This document shows positions 22,255 to 34,679 of a DNA stretch of 64,000 nucleotides, piece by piece (position 1 is the first letter of the stretch; each line of letters starts with the position of its first letter). The position numbers and the translations under genes are program-made. The notes under the pieces are model-generated. The model ran no database searches and was not told where the DNA came from. It worked only from the letters and a program-made list of their open reading frames with translations. The DNA is from Bimastos eiseni (Eukaryota; Annelida; Clitellata; Crassiclitellata; Lumbricidae): NCBI GenBank assembly GCA_959347315.1, contig OY365807.1, positions 59,376,384 through 59,440,383 of the forward strand, in the 5' to 3' direction.

Positions 22255-22520
22255 CAATGGTTGATAGATTGATTGATTGATTGATTAATTGATTGATTAT
22301 GGCATTTTTTCAATGGTTGATTGATTGTAGCATTTTTCAATGGTTGATTGATTGATTGATTGATTAATTGATTGATTGAATATGGCATTTTTCAATGGTT
22401 TGATTGATTGATTGATTGAATGTGGCATTTTCGTAACTTGTTTGTTGTGGTATTTTTTCAATGGTTGTTTGTGGTATGTTTTAAAATCGTTGATTGGTTG
22501 ATTGTGGAATTTTTAAAATT
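22255..22520. repeat. (TTGA)n with GGCATTTTTCAATGG units
   Basis: ATTGATTGA runs alternate with the unit TGGCATTTTTTCAATGGTTGA in a compound minisatellite. Confidence 0.9.
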
Positions 22521-23391
22521 GTTAAGGTCATTATCTCAATAGACAAAGGCCATCATAATTTTATCAAGTTAATGTAAAACGTAGACACATTTGAATGTGT
22601 GACTTTGTGGGTTGAACTGGTTCTTGTGAGACGCAGTCTGCATTGGTAGAATATCTCAACTCCAGAGAGAGAGACAGTGATTCAGACATACAGAGAGACA
22701 GAGCGAGACAGATAGACAGAGTGTGACTGACAGACAGAGACAGACAGAATGTAAAAATGGAAAGTGATTTTATTTTCAAATTAAATTAAATAGTTTTAAA
22801 ACTCTTTCTTCACTTTAAGTTTCTTCGTGGTCACTTGGTTGCCACAGTGATGACGACTCTCGTTGCCATAGTTACACAATTGCGAAAACCGTCGTCATAC
22901 TTCTCCATGGTTCCGTTTACTGTCGGCGCTATATTGTGTTGTCTTGGATACCACTATGCTAGTCGTCATGGAGACCGTTAAGTTGATATGTTAATTTGGT
23001 CACATGGTTTTTGTCTCTGGGAAAAATGAAACGTCGGCCGATTAACGTCCAAACCAGTTGTCTTCATAGTAGATTTAGGTCACGTCGTTGAGGTCGCGTT
23101 CCAAATGTCACCTTTCGTGCACTGACCCAGTTCCCCTCTGTTCAGGTGTGCACGTCATAAACCGACGCTTAACATAGCATAGCAGAGGCTTCAATCGACT
23201 CAGAAAAGATCTTAGAACCGATGCAGGTTAAACAACTGTAACTTATATAATTATATATATATATATAATCCCAAATATAGCAATATATATATATATATAT
23301 ATGTCACCTTGTATGCGTCGCTATCGGCGACAGTTGCTCGGACTTGCTTCCTCATTTGACCGATTGCTTTGGGATTATATAGCGCCTGATT
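22521..23391. other. intergenic between convergent genes
   Basis: A (GACA)n/(GAGA) patch lies at 22660-22750 and (TA)n at 23246-23303. TTTATT at 22769-22774 is a possible minus-strand poly(A) signal for the SPATA18-like gene. Confidence 0.4.
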
Positions 23392-23759
23392 CTACGTGAC
23401 GACGACGCCCTTGTATACGCAGGGCCCCGTGTCCCCTCCCTCCCTGAGGGCTGGCCAGAGGACCGTACGGATCTTTACTGAGTCAGGGTCTGATGTGTGG
23501 AAGCGCGTGTGTGCGTCTGGTGAGAAGGACTTGGCCTTGTAGTCTACGACATAGGGAGGATTTTGAAGGGACAAGGCCCAAGCCAGACGTACGCACTCCT
23601 CGATGTACTGCTGAAGACCACGACAGAAACGCAGTTGAGGGAAGTCGAACAGGGTAGACCACACTCGCTCACGTACCTCCTAAAAAACATACACCCACAC
23701 ACACACAGACCATATAATATAAACACCTGTCTGTCTGTCTGTGTCTCTCTCTTGCTCTC

Positions 23760-23818
<59 letters not shown>

Positions 23819-26771
23819 GTCTCTCTGTCTGTCTCTCTGTCTGTCTCTCTATCTATCTATCTAGCGTATGCATGTGAATCAACTGCACAACAATAATTAT
23901 TATTATTTTTATTATAATATTATTATTATTATGGGTTATTATGGGACAAATACTAATGCAATCTATCGAATGCATTGTATACATCTCTCCCTGCCTGATG
24001 CATAGAGGGATAGGATGGACGGATGCGTTGGATGACCTTAGTCACTGAGTGATTGTCATGATTGGCTGACTGATTGATGAATAAGCAGACAGACAGACAG
24101 ACAGACAAACACATAGACAGACAGACAGACAGACAAACACATAGACAGACAGACAGACAGACAAACACATAGACAGACAGACAGACAAACACATAGACAG
24201 ACAGACAGACAGACAAACACATAGACAGACAGACAGACAGACAAACACATAGACAGACAGACTGACAGAATAAGGACTAATGTAGAAATGGAGAAATGAT
24301 GATAGGTCGAAGGTGAGTGTAGGGAGAGAGTGGGCGTGTCTCCACCTGACAGTTTCTCGTCAGATTCTGATGTTCGATTGTCTTTCGTAGATAGACTGAG
24401 ATGACCTCTTCCAGTTCAACGACCGCTGGGTGCGACGGTGGCAAAGGTCGCCATTTTAGGGTCACGGCGGGGTCACGCCCGATGAAGGAAGAGGAGGAGG
24501 AGGGAGCAGGAGACGGGTGGTGATTATGATGATGCAGAGGAGGAGGAGGAGGAGGAGGAGGGGGTGCGTCTGAGATGTGCAGCAAATGACGTAGCTGTGA
24601 CTTCATCTCCTCTAGGTTCCTGCGTGCGTTTCGAAAAGCCAGCTGAAGCCAAACACAGAATGACGTTACACGTGGAGTAATTTAACGCTATTCATGACAT
24701 CTAAAGCGTCAGAGCTTAGCACAAAAAGCAGCGACCGATGGTGCTCCAGGATGTTATGAAGCCGTAACTAGGTGTGCATAAACAGATGGTCACTCAGTTC
24801 CTTGAAGTGGCGCTATATAAATAACGATTACGGATAGACAGTGGTGATGTAATGTCATGTAATGGCAGGCGACCGATCATTTATATATATGTAATATGTA
24901 TATATATATATTGATGTCTGAATAGGTTGGAATAGGCAATAGGTTGCGGTGGATATAAAAAAATTGCTGAAGGTATGAACAGGTTTTTATAAAGGTATGA
25001 ATATTTGAATAGGTTGCTATATGTATGATAAGACATAATCACACACTTCCGTATACTAGGGTAGACCTATATAAATATGTGGGTCTGAATAGGTATTACT
25101 CGTATGTCCTAGTAGTGTCATCTTAAAGACACTGCGTGATAACAATGCCCAATTGCGTCACCCTCCTCCTTCATCTAGGCTTGGGACCGGCACCGCCTGA
25201 GTGCGAACAGTAGCGGAGTTGTATATCTAGGTCTATATACCCGTTGGTCAACACAGGTACATGTATATCGAGGGTATGGAACTTAAGACCTCAAACCTTT
25301 GGCCAGTCCTTAACCTCATTAATGTTCTGCCGTCTACAAAGTGGCGCTAGATAAATGCAGAGCTGATAAGAAATTCTGGAGATGATGGACAGACCACAAT
25401 GACAGAGAGGAGGAGCTTCTCCTTGAGGTTATTGAACTCAGCGACCTCTCTGAGGTCATCGAGTGCGTCCATTGCGTCCAATCTTCCGTCTGAATAGAGG
25501 TTACCATAGCGACGGATCAGCTGACTCGGTCTGTTCTCTCCTAGACTGATGTCCTCGAACTTCGTGCTGCCTCCTCTCTCGATCTGTCTACGCGCCTGCT
25601 CTGATAACCTACACACACAGACACAGGCAGACGGATACAGAGACAGACAAACAGACAGATAGACAGACAGACAGAAGGACAGAAAGAAGGGCAGAGATAT
25701 GGCAATGAATAATAATATTATGACGTAACATTATATATAAATAAATCAGACAGCGAGGCATGCAGACAGAAAGATAGAAAACTGAGAGAATACAGATACA
25801 GATAGACAACCACAAACTAGTAAGAAAGACACAGAGAGACAGACGAGACACAGACACGCAGGCATACAAGCAGACATTAAAACATAACAATGACCATAGC
25901 AAATAATGAAAATGATCGTGTCATTATGACGTAGCATATCTATTAATAGATCATGCTTTGGTCACCAGTAGTAACCTTAAAGTGGCGCTATGTAAATGGT
26001 CGATATGAATGAATGATTGAAGAAGAACAGCATAGAGTGATGTTAAGATGAGAAGGGTAGATGAGACAAGAAGTGAGGGTGTGGTATGGTGTGGGTAAGT
26101 AGGGTGAGGGTGTGTAAACACTCAACCTGTGCCTTAATAGTTTCTCTCTCTCCTTCATCTGTGTCATCGTCTGTCGAGATTTCGTTAGCTCCGCCCTTAG
26201 CAACCGCGTCTCGCTACGTAGCAACTCCACCTCCTTACCACAGCAGGATGAACAGGAAGGTTGTCCTTCCAGCGGAGGAGGAAAAATGGGTGGAGCAGAG
26301 GTAGAGAATGATTTGGTGAGGGGAATTGACGACGAGCAGGGAGGTCCTGCAGCGCAGGGTCCCTCGTTCAGTGGGGTGGGGTCACGCGCAGGAGGAGGGC
26401 TTAAAGGCAAAGGGGCGGGACCGTGGGTTGAGCCACGGGAGGAGCCCCAATTGATTGACGACTCTGATGTGGGTCTAAAAGAGTGCATGCGTATGTGTCC
26501 AGGTATGGGCTCAGGGACTGAGCCAGAGCCGAAGCCAAGCTCAGGCGTTGGCCTGGGGGTGGGGCTTAAGGTGGAGTAGGCGGGCGGTGTTCCTATGGCA
26601 ACGACCGTTGGACAGCTGAGAGCCATTTCAGTCGGAAAGGATTTCTGAGAAGAGATTACGATCGGACTAGACAGATGATGAGCTAAAACGACATCATTAA
26701 CATCACCATCATCATCGTCATCAGAAGCAGCATATTTATCATTATTATCATCATTTTCATTGCAATAACAG

Positions 26772-26802
<31 letters not shown>

Positions 26803-26810
26803 GGTGGTGG

Positions 26811-26859
<49 letters not shown>

Positions 26860-26937
26860 AAACATGATCATCATCAGAAGCAGCATCATCATTATTATCA
26901 TCATTTTTTTATAGTTTTTTATTTGGAACAGTAATGA

Positions 26938-26983
<46 letters not shown>

Positions 26984-27054
26984 AATAATATTTCAAGATT
27001 ACAGTCCACTGACAAGCGGCGACCCAGATAATAATAATAATAATAATGATAATT

Positions 27055-27119
<65 letters not shown>

Positions 27120-27592
27120 CTCGCGGCTAACGAGATCGAATGTACCTCCTCTCATCGAACAGAAGGTCCACGTGAAAACCGAATGGGACAGCGCACTTAT
27201 TTGTACTGGTGTAGGTCTACTGGTCACACTTCTTTGGCTTAGTTACTAATAATAAACATCATCATCATCAACATTGTACTTCAGCATCATCGCATCAATA
27301 TTTGCTGCTACAGTATTACCGGCATCAATCTAATCAACATCACGACAGAAGCTACGATGACGTCATCGATCGTTGCTAACAATGATTAATGAGAGACTCT
27401 TGCCAGTGACTGCAACCGAGTGGTTGGTGGGCGTCGTTGCCCTGCAGACCTCGAGCTGAACTGGACCGGATGGACCTCTGACGAGGAGAAGTGGAGGAGG
27501 AGGGGTGGCAGATCGATCCAATCGAGACCTCATAGATGCTCTGACAGATGGAGCAGAGGAGATCCGCAACGAAGGAGTGCTACTACTGATGC
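23392..27592 (-). CDS. SPATA18: SPATA18/MIEAP-like protein, five 3' exons (5' end missing)
   Basis: Exons in transcription order: 27592-27450, 26644-26127, 25608-25395, 24642-24346, 23679-23392 (TAG at 23394-23392). All have GT-AG ends and compatible phases, giving 485 complete residues. The first two exons give a Ser/Pro-rich region and then a coiled coil ([17 protein letters not shown] through EREKLLRHR). The last three form the MIEAP C-terminal domain: [58 protein letters not shown], then [20 protein letters not shown] and [19 protein letters not shown]. These align in order with the human protein I remember. A Pro/His/Ser run interrupts the domain in the fourth exon. SPATA18/MIEAP acts in mitochondrial quality control after stress. 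The first exon here starts in phase 1, so at least one upstream exon exists. Confidence 0.85.
23731..23868. repeat. (CTGT)n microsatellite
   Basis: CTGT repeats grading into CTCT and CTAT, in the last intron of the SPATA18-like gene. Confidence 0.95.
24082..24262. repeat. (GACA)n minisatellite with AACACATA spacers
   Basis: Blocks of ACAGACAGACAGACAG separated by ACAAACACATAG recur about seven times with varying block length. It is in the last intron of the SPATA18-like gene. Confidence 0.95.
24643..25394. other. intron of SPATA18-like gene with LINE-tail scraps
   Basis: GTGGCGCTATATAAATAACG at about 24808 and GTGGCGCTAGATAAATGC at about 25341 are tails of the dispersed LINE/SINE family. 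A short TA tract lies at 24880-24912. No exon. Confidence 0.6.
25609..26126. other. intron of SPATA18-like gene with (GACA)n and LINE tail
   Basis: Imperfect GACAGACA tracts lie at 25615-25680 and 25745-25875. GTGGCGCTATGTAAATGG is at about 25982, followed by (GAAT)n. Confidence 0.7.
26690..27120. repeat. (ATC)n, (GTG)n, (ATG)n and (AAT)n compound microsatellites
   Basis: Trinucleotide repeats: (GATGAT)n with a GGT core at 26772-26870 and (AAT)n at 26938-26992 and 27029-27118. They lie in the intron between the first two recognised exons of the SPATA18-like gene. Long poly-I, poly-N and poly-M frames here are artefacts. Confidence 0.97.
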
Positions 27593-28100
27593 CTGCAGAC
27601 AGATAATTAACCATTCTCAATTAGTAATTAGTTACTATAAATCCTGTGATTACGACTGCGCTAAAACCGTCCCCAGTGCACGGGAAAATACAAAAATAGG
27701 TTTTCGTAGAGCATTTATTGGCTCGAATATTTATGTGAAAACTGAAGGCATTTTGTTGCATAGATCGTTCAATTAAGAGACCCTATCATTTAATACAGTA
27801 TAATCTTATAAAAAGAACACTAACATCCGGTATTCGGCGATTTGAAAGTGGTCTACATGTCAGCAATGCCGTTATTTTTTAGGCCTTCTGGTAGCATTTC
27901 TTCACATCTCAAAGTCTTCCCGAATTTATTTAAAGCATCTGACTACATTAGACGATGATAAATTGGACTGGCTGTCACCCACCGTCATTATGATAAGGCA
28001 AAGAAATTGAAATCGCTTCATGAACACTATAGCCTATTCTCATGGATGCCTCTGGCCGGCGTTAGAGCCCAACAACAATAACAATACATTGAAGACCCTG

Positions 28101-28143
<43 letters not shown>

Positions 28144-28719
28144 TATTAATAATAATAATAAAACTAATACTTTTCTTTTCAACACCAACATTGGCCGCAC
28201 TTTTGAATAATTACGCCGATGGCCGTCTGCCATGTTTAAAGGCCGATTGCGTCACAGTCGTCAATGGCAACGTTTATTCTTTTAAATGGCGGCGCAACTG
28301 TAAACAAATTGAATTGACTCTGTAGAAATCAAACCAGAAAATTAAAACAATATCACTGTTTCCCAAATTCTCAAATGAATCAAAATCACAATTTAACACA
28401 TCGCACAATCACTAAGAGAACGGATTCACCGACCCTGACAGGGACATTTGAACTGAAACAGAAGGCACAAGGGACATGCAATGTATGTCATTCAGTTCGC
28501 CAACTCCATAACAAGGACGGCATGGTCCACTAACACGGGCCCAGAGCCAATCCATGTCCGGGTTCGAATAAGCCGCTCTTATCTTCAGGATTCCCTTTGG
28601 CACCTTTCGGCTCGGTGACCGTCGCGACAAATGCGAATCCCGCACAAATCACGACTGACCAAGAACGGATGACCGATGCCGCCACTGATCCGGACCCGAG
28701 ACCTGTGAGGTCAATGCGA
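27593..28719. other. no gene assigned; (AAT)n at 28099-28165
   Basis: It lies upstream of the first recognised SPATA18-like exon. Besides the AAT repeat I see nothing firm. The last 300 bases may already belong to the RT-like element that follows. Confidence 0.4.
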
Positions 28720-30416
28720 CACCCTTGCCTCTCACGAGGTCTTCTCAGGCGGTGGTGGCGGTGGTAGCCGTAAAACTGAAAGACGGAAACATTAGTGCGG
28801 CAGCTCGCATACTTTGTTATGACGACACCCCAGCGCCTATTAATGAAGATACACTGGAACTTCTGTGCCAAAAGCATCCTGCCCCGCCGCGTGACCGCCC
28901 AACCATCCTTCGATCGACATCAAGCGCACCCGTCCAGGCCACAGAATGGAGATTCGCACAAATATGCGCTCCTTCCCGATGGGGTCGTCAGGCGGCTCTG
29001 ATGAGCTGCGCCCCAATACGTGGCGGAACTGATAGGAGATCCAGATGCGGGACCTGCCATAGGCTGCTGAGTACGACGACTGCTCTTATCAATCTACTAC
29101 TGGCCGGCATCTGCCCCCAAGAAGTACGGCCCATCCTGTTCTGAGGAACTCTTTTCGCCCTCCGTAAAGGCTATGGTGATCTAAGGCCGATAGCCATTGG
29201 ATACGTGTGGCGTTGACTCACATCTGAATGCGCCAACGCATACGCCGTCCCACGTGTCACGCCGTACCTAACCCCTAAACAACTGGGAGTTGGCGTTCCC
29301 GGAGGCTTCGAGGCTGCAATCCACGCCGCCAGACGATTCATGACCAGCATGGACACGAGTTCAATAATGGTGAAGCTTGACATCTCGAACGCTTCCAACA
29401 GCTTGCACCGAGACTCCATGCTCGCATCAGTGGACGAACTCGCTCCTGATTTACCCGCATATTGCCATCTTGCCTACGCCGAGGCGACATCTCTGAAATT
29501 CGGGAGATTCACGATACACTCGCAAGAAGGTTAGCAAAACAGGGCGACCTCTTGGGACCTCTACTTTTCTGCTTACCGCTACAGCCGATCATTAATCATC
29601 TGCTTTCGCCATTGACCTTTGGATACCTAGACGACCTCACCTATAGCGGAGATCATCCCAAGGCGGTGGAGGCGGATATTAACTGCGACTAGGCCTCGCA
29701 CTCAACCGCAACAAATTCGAATTCATACCTTCCGACGTCCATATCAACGACGCTAGTCAGGGCTTCCTGAAACAGTTCGCCCGGGTCAATACAACATCGG
29801 CCGTGCTCCTAGGGGCTCCGCTCTCGCCGATGGATGCTCTGCTTTCAGCCCTCGACACCTGTGTAGCCGACCTTGGAATTGCGCTCGACAGGTTGCAACT
29901 AATCGTTAGACAAGACGATCTACTGATCCTTAGACATTCGCTCGCCTAAACTCATGTATTTTTTAGATACACCCCTGGCCACGACCACCCGCGTCTCAGG
30001 GCTTACGCTGAGGTGCTCGAGGAGGGATTGAGCGAATCCTCAAAATTTCGATGAACGATGACCAATGAAGTCAGGCCACTTTCCCGGTCAAGATGGGAGG
30101 ACTGGGAATTAGGAGGGCGTCCTCGCTGGCACTTCCAGCCATTTCGGCTTCAGCCGCGGGCACTCTCCAGATCCAATCCCTCATCATAGAATCAGTACCC
30201 GTGAAATCGGACTCGGCATGCGACTCGGCGATGTCTACCTGGCTTCAACTTACCGAAGCCTCTGCCCCGACGACCACGCCAGACCATAAACAAGCACACT
30301 TTGATAGACCGCTGTTAAACGCGGTTCTGTCTGCACTAGAAGAAAAGCTGCAGGATCCCTACGACCAGGCGAGACTAAGGGACTTGCAGTCACCGCACGC
30401 CTTGGACTGGCTATAA
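28720..30416 (+). pseudogene. degenerate reverse transcriptase-like retroelement ORF
   Basis: Plus strand, in several frames: ISAAARILCYDD..APINEDTLE, then LLAGICPQEVRPILF, RPIAIGYVWR, LGVGVPGGFEAAIHAARR, MVKLDISNASNSLHRD (RT motif A region), GDLLGPLLFCLPLQ (motif B region), FGYLDDLTYSG (catalytic box, with LDD in place of ADD), and MGGLGIRRASSLALPAISAS near the end. Stops at about 29144, 29215 and 29690 and several frameshifts make it non-functional. The motif set suits a non-LTR element often labelled R2-type or jockey-type in automatic annotation; I cannot fix the clade. Confidence 0.8.
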
Positions 30417-30567
30417 GCTGCTAATCATTTAGAATTCTGGTTTGCCACGTTGACGCCATATCCTAAACTATCTGAGATCATTCTAATTTGCCTGAGCGTC
30501 CCAAACTAACAGCGTTGCTGTTCAACCATCGTTCAGTCTTTAGGCCTACTCTGACGTCCCACGAGAC

Positions 30568-31856
30568 TAGAGATTGCAATTCCGGAATTTAACAATTCCG
30601 GTAATTCCGGTATTTTATAAATTCCGAATTTAAACAATTATTCAGACACGAATTCCGGAATTGAAGTTATTGGTCTGAATGGCAGTTTTATCGTTATTAT
30701 TATCACGATTCAAGGAGCACAAGATACAGAACTTTATTTTATTTAGCCTACATATGAATATGATATAGCAGGACAGTGGCGTAGGCAGGATTTCCCAAAG
30801 GGGGGTTTAGTTTAGGCACTTTTGGGATAGTCATTTTCCCCACTAGATCTACAATAAATTAGGGGGCTCAATGAGGCAGGATTTTTTTAAATTTTAGCCT
30901 TTTTTGCACTGCAACATTCTTTGTGATATTTCAAAATATAAATACATTTTATTAATATCGGCTAAGGCGCATAGCTAGTGATTTTATAACAATGGACACA
31001 AAAATTACAAACATATACTCAAGCCTTAAATTTGATATGATTATAAAATGGCCCTGCCTATGCAAATCAGTCTCAGATTTTCTTTTCTTAACATCCTATT
31101 CTTCTTCTGATTATCAGTAGAAGTTCAGTTTTCTTGTCATTAGGGCCTATCTTAAATTTTATTCATTCCTTAATCATAATGAATATTGGTCTTAACTTGC
31201 ATGGTTTCACAGAACGAAATCTAATCTTCGCTTCCTTAGTAGTTCATTGATTATTTCCTTGGTTGTTGGGGTTATTTCACAGTGAACAAGTAGAAGAGCT
31301 AATCAATTCAGCCTAATTTTGCTTGTCGAGTGCCTGAGATATGTTTTCAGACGGTGAAGTGTTGAGAAAGAGCGCTCACTGGTACAGATGGAAACAGGCA
31401 ATGTAATGTTGCAAAGATTTGCAAAAACTTTGTAATATTTGGATGAACTGTTGAATTACACAAATGCATTGCGTTCAAAGCATTTTTTGGCACACTACCC
31501 GTTTCTTTGCGTGAAAGACGACGGTACCACGGCCTTAGTTCTGCCACTACGAATCCCAATGAGTTCAGAGCCATTGCTAATGATCGCTTAGCTTTGCTTA
31601 GTGCTATTCTTGCCCCAAAATCTTATAGCAAGAGATAACAATGTTTAGTTAAACTTACCACAACATCTTCCAGCGATAGATTACTCTGCTTACTGATTTT
31701 ATTGTTGATCCACTATATACAATGCAGCAATTTATATAATTTATCATTTATATTCAACTGTTTCAAACTTCTGAACACTCAACTTGGTATAATACGTCCA
31801 ATGATCATGTCTAAGGATGAACTGAATTATATACACAAGTCTCTCTTTCTATCTCT

Positions 31857-31905
<49 letters not shown>

Positions 31906-32808
31906 TTAAATATATACACGCACAACCATTTAGTATATATAGTTGTATATATAGTACCCATAGAGCCTACCACAGCTGTGTTACATCTTTGTCCTATATC
32001 CGAAAATAATTGAATGATACATTGCGCTTGTCACATTATAGGCTAAGTTCTGCTTCATTTACACCCTGCCAGAGTGACCCTGGTATACGGTAACAGGTAT
32101 ACATCAAATCTATGCCACAGCTGTTGTCTCCTTGGAGTCGGCGCGTATGCTGCACTCAATGCACTGTGTTTGTTTAACTCTGTTATTCCTCAGGGAGGGG
32201 CACGGTCCCGAAATTATCCCAACTTATTCTGTAGTTTGTTGCTAAAAAATATTTTAAACTATGCCAATGGGGGGGATTTAACCCCCCCCCACACCCCCCT
32301 TGCCTACGCCACTGTAATAGGATATGTGTGATATGACCGAACAATTGTGCTGTAAGATTTCTGAATTGCGCGCTATAATTAAGATTCTCGTATTTTTCTG
32401 TATTTCTACTGCTGCTCCATAAACGCTGCATGGATAAAACCATTAAAATGACTAAAAATCTTTACAAAGACAAACGCCACGACAGAAAGGCTGAAGATGA
32501 GGAGTCTATTGGCATTATTTTTTGATTGAACACCCAGCAAGCATACCGTGCTGAAGCTGAACAGGAGTTTTCTGCTGTCGGCGCTATCCGCTTCAGGTTA
32601 ATTGCGAATCCGTTACTTTCATGGGTAGTTTGGTAGGGCTCATATAAGAAATTAAGGAGACATAAGAATTGTATTTGAATTTGTTCGGTTTCCTTGCAAA
32701 TTGACATTAGAGAGTCGGTCAGTACGTTCCCAATGGCAATTCCGGAATTTTGCCCACAAAAACCCGAAATTCCGGAAAAAAGATTATAGTCCGGAATTGC
32801 AATCTCTA
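30568..32808. mobile_element. outer hAT-like element, 2241 bp
   Basis: The terminal inverted repeat is TAGAGATTGCAATTCCGGA, with flanking 8-bp repeats CACGAGAC (30560-30567) and CGCGAGAC (32809-32816), 7 of 8 identical. Bases about 32535-32590 (+) encode AEAEQEFSAVGAI, resembling the ERvFS motif of the hAT dimerisation region. A second element is nested at about 30774-32313. Confidence 0.8.
30774..32313 (-). mobile_element. nested hAT-like element with transposase remnant
   Basis: The ends CAGTGGCGTAGGCA and TGCCTACGCCACTG are inverted repeats with G- and C-rich subterminal runs. Flanks TAGCAGGA and TAATAGGA agree at 6 of 8 positions. Minus-strand 31574-31347 encodes NALNAMHLCNSTVHPNI and LLQI-like residues, then PVSALSQHF, a decayed hAT C-terminal region. 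A (TA)n tract lies at 31860-31902. Confidence 0.75.
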
Positions 32809-32816
32809 CGCGAGAC

Positions 32817-33201
32817 GATCGCCATTTGATTGTAATCGCCAGTATTAAAATGTGAAATTCTAACAATGTACGCTACACGTACATCCTTCTACACCAGAAT
32901 GCCGGCGAACTGTAGCTCGAGATGGCTTACGTTAGATATGACTAGATGAGTGAGTGACTGATTGGCGATTAGCTGATTGCTATTTACTGGAAGTGAGTCT
33001 AGTGACCGATTAAGTTAGCCAAGTGCCTGTCTCACATTGGTATAAGCCACCCATTAGGCCTATTGGCATGAATGATTGTTAATCATAGTCAACTCTTCAT
33101 TTATTTATTGTATTGCAAAGTTGACCGCGATTACGCCGAGAATTCTATGTTTTTGGTCGCGAATTGGCCGCCAAATTTTCGATTTTCGACCGCGAAAAAT
33201 G
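32817..33201. other. no gene seen
   Basis: A+T-rich sequence between the hAT nest and the palindrome; nothing recognised. Confidence 0.4.
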
Positions 33202-33261
33202 TACAGCCCTAATAATAAGATGTATATATATATATATATACATCTTATTATTAGGGCTGTA
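33202..33261. repeat. 60-bp perfect palindrome around (TA)n
   Basis: The arm TACAGCCCTAATAATAAG runs into a TA core and returns as its exact reverse complement, centred at 33231/33232. A further (TA)n tract follows at 33261-33300. Confidence 0.97.
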
Positions 33262-33263
33262 TA

Positions 33264-33302
<39 letters not shown>

Positions 33303-33308
33303 ATTATT

Positions 33309-33583
33309 TGTATTGTCCCCTAGCGTCCATTCTTGGAGCCTGCTATCTATCGCCATCTGTCGAACACTGTAAACGTACTGCCTTCGTCCTGATAATCGAT
33401 GACGTCATCGTTGAAAACGAGATCCCGTCTGCTGGGCTTCCGCCGAAAAAAGTAGTTCGTAAATCGATTGAAGTTCATTTTAAATCGATCGAAGAGATTC
33501 TCACTTTCGCCCAACGCCAGCAGCGACCTCTATGGGAATACGAAAGAGTTCGGCGCAGGAAAGGGAGGAAGGGAGCGGCCTAG
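33309..33583 (+). other. unassigned open frame, possible exon
   Basis: The plus frame reads through LIIDDVIVENEIPSAG and KKVVRKSIEVHFKSIEEIL to a stop at 33581. The composition is protein-like, but there is no recognised family and no clear acceptor. Low support. Confidence 0.15.
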
Positions 33584-33926
33584 GAGGGACCAGGCAGACC
33601 TGGCAGGGACCAGGCAGGGAGAGACCAGACAGCTTAGACCGAGGGCACGATGGTCGGTCGGTCGGCTGGGCCTGCCTGCCATGGGTGAGAGCGGCATTGA
33701 CTCAGCCGAGACATACATGTTTGTCAGTTTCGTACTATCTCTCTCTGAGCCTCTCTCTTTCTTGGAGTTCCTCTTTATATCTCTTACTCTTATTCCTCTC
33801 TCTTTGTTATCACTCGTATATTCAGAGTAATGGAAAGAAGTAGAAGAAGAATAAGAAGAAGCCATTGGTCACACCTGTCTCTCCCCACAGCAGTACTAAA
33901 TTACGTCTAGTATCCACGAAGCCAAA

Positions 33927-34043
<117 letters not shown>

Positions 34044-34103
34044 CCGACTGATGCATATTACTATAGAGCAATTGCCCATTATATCGAAGCGATGGTTCAA
34101 CAG

Positions 34104-34535
34104 TATAGCTGCCTCGAGTATCCGAGTACTCGCGAGTGCTCGACTCCAAAAATTACTTGAGTAATTTTTTTATTCGAGTACTCGCATGCTTCCACTTCCG
34201 GTCTAAAAATTGCAATTTCCAGTTCAAGAGGGTCTTCTGAAGCCTATATTTAATTTTTTGCGTAACAAGAAAAATAGAAATCTTTTTCTTTGGCTATATA
34301 GTAGCAAAGAAAGTTGTTACATTGGAAATTTAACTTTGTTGGTGTCCCAGAGCTTTAGTTGGAACATATTCCATAGGTAACTTAGTTTATCTATAGTCTA
34401 TAGCATGGCGCATGGACTCATAGTAGAATCCCTATAGCTTGTCTTAAGCAGTTCGGGTACTAACGAGTACTCGAGAACTCGCTAAGCTACCCAACGAGTA
34501 CTCAACTCCAAAACTACTCGTTAGCTGCAGTCCTA
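34104..34535. mobile_element. hAT-like MITE, 432 bp, perfect 8-bp TSD
   Basis: Exact direct repeats TTCAACAG lie at 34096-34103 and 34536-34543. The ends TATAGCTGC and GCAGTCCTA are related inverted repeats. The interior carries many CGAGTACTCG palindromes near both ends. No ORF. Confidence 0.85.
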
Positions 34536-34679
34536 TTCAACAGCTTAGTTCTCAAATTGCTCGTCAGTTGTCGCTACAGCGCTGCCCTGCGTATCGTTCA
34601 TAACATCAACCTCTCCTCTCAAGATCTAGATAGCAGTTCAACCATCGTCTAAGTTCTCACTCACCAACCGATCACAGAG

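Noticed and set aside
24082..24262. Possible CRISPR-like spaced repeat array
   Set aside because: Simple GACA blocks with a fixed AACACATA spacer; eukaryotic minisatellite, no unique spacers.
26086..26579. Plus-strand Gly/Glu-rich frames
   Set aside because: They are the reverse of the SPATA18-like exon 26644-26127, whose coding sense is fixed by splice sites and the neighbouring exons.
26683..27249. Poly-I, poly-N and poly-M frames
   Set aside because: Products of ATG/ATC/AAT trinucleotide repeats in an intron.
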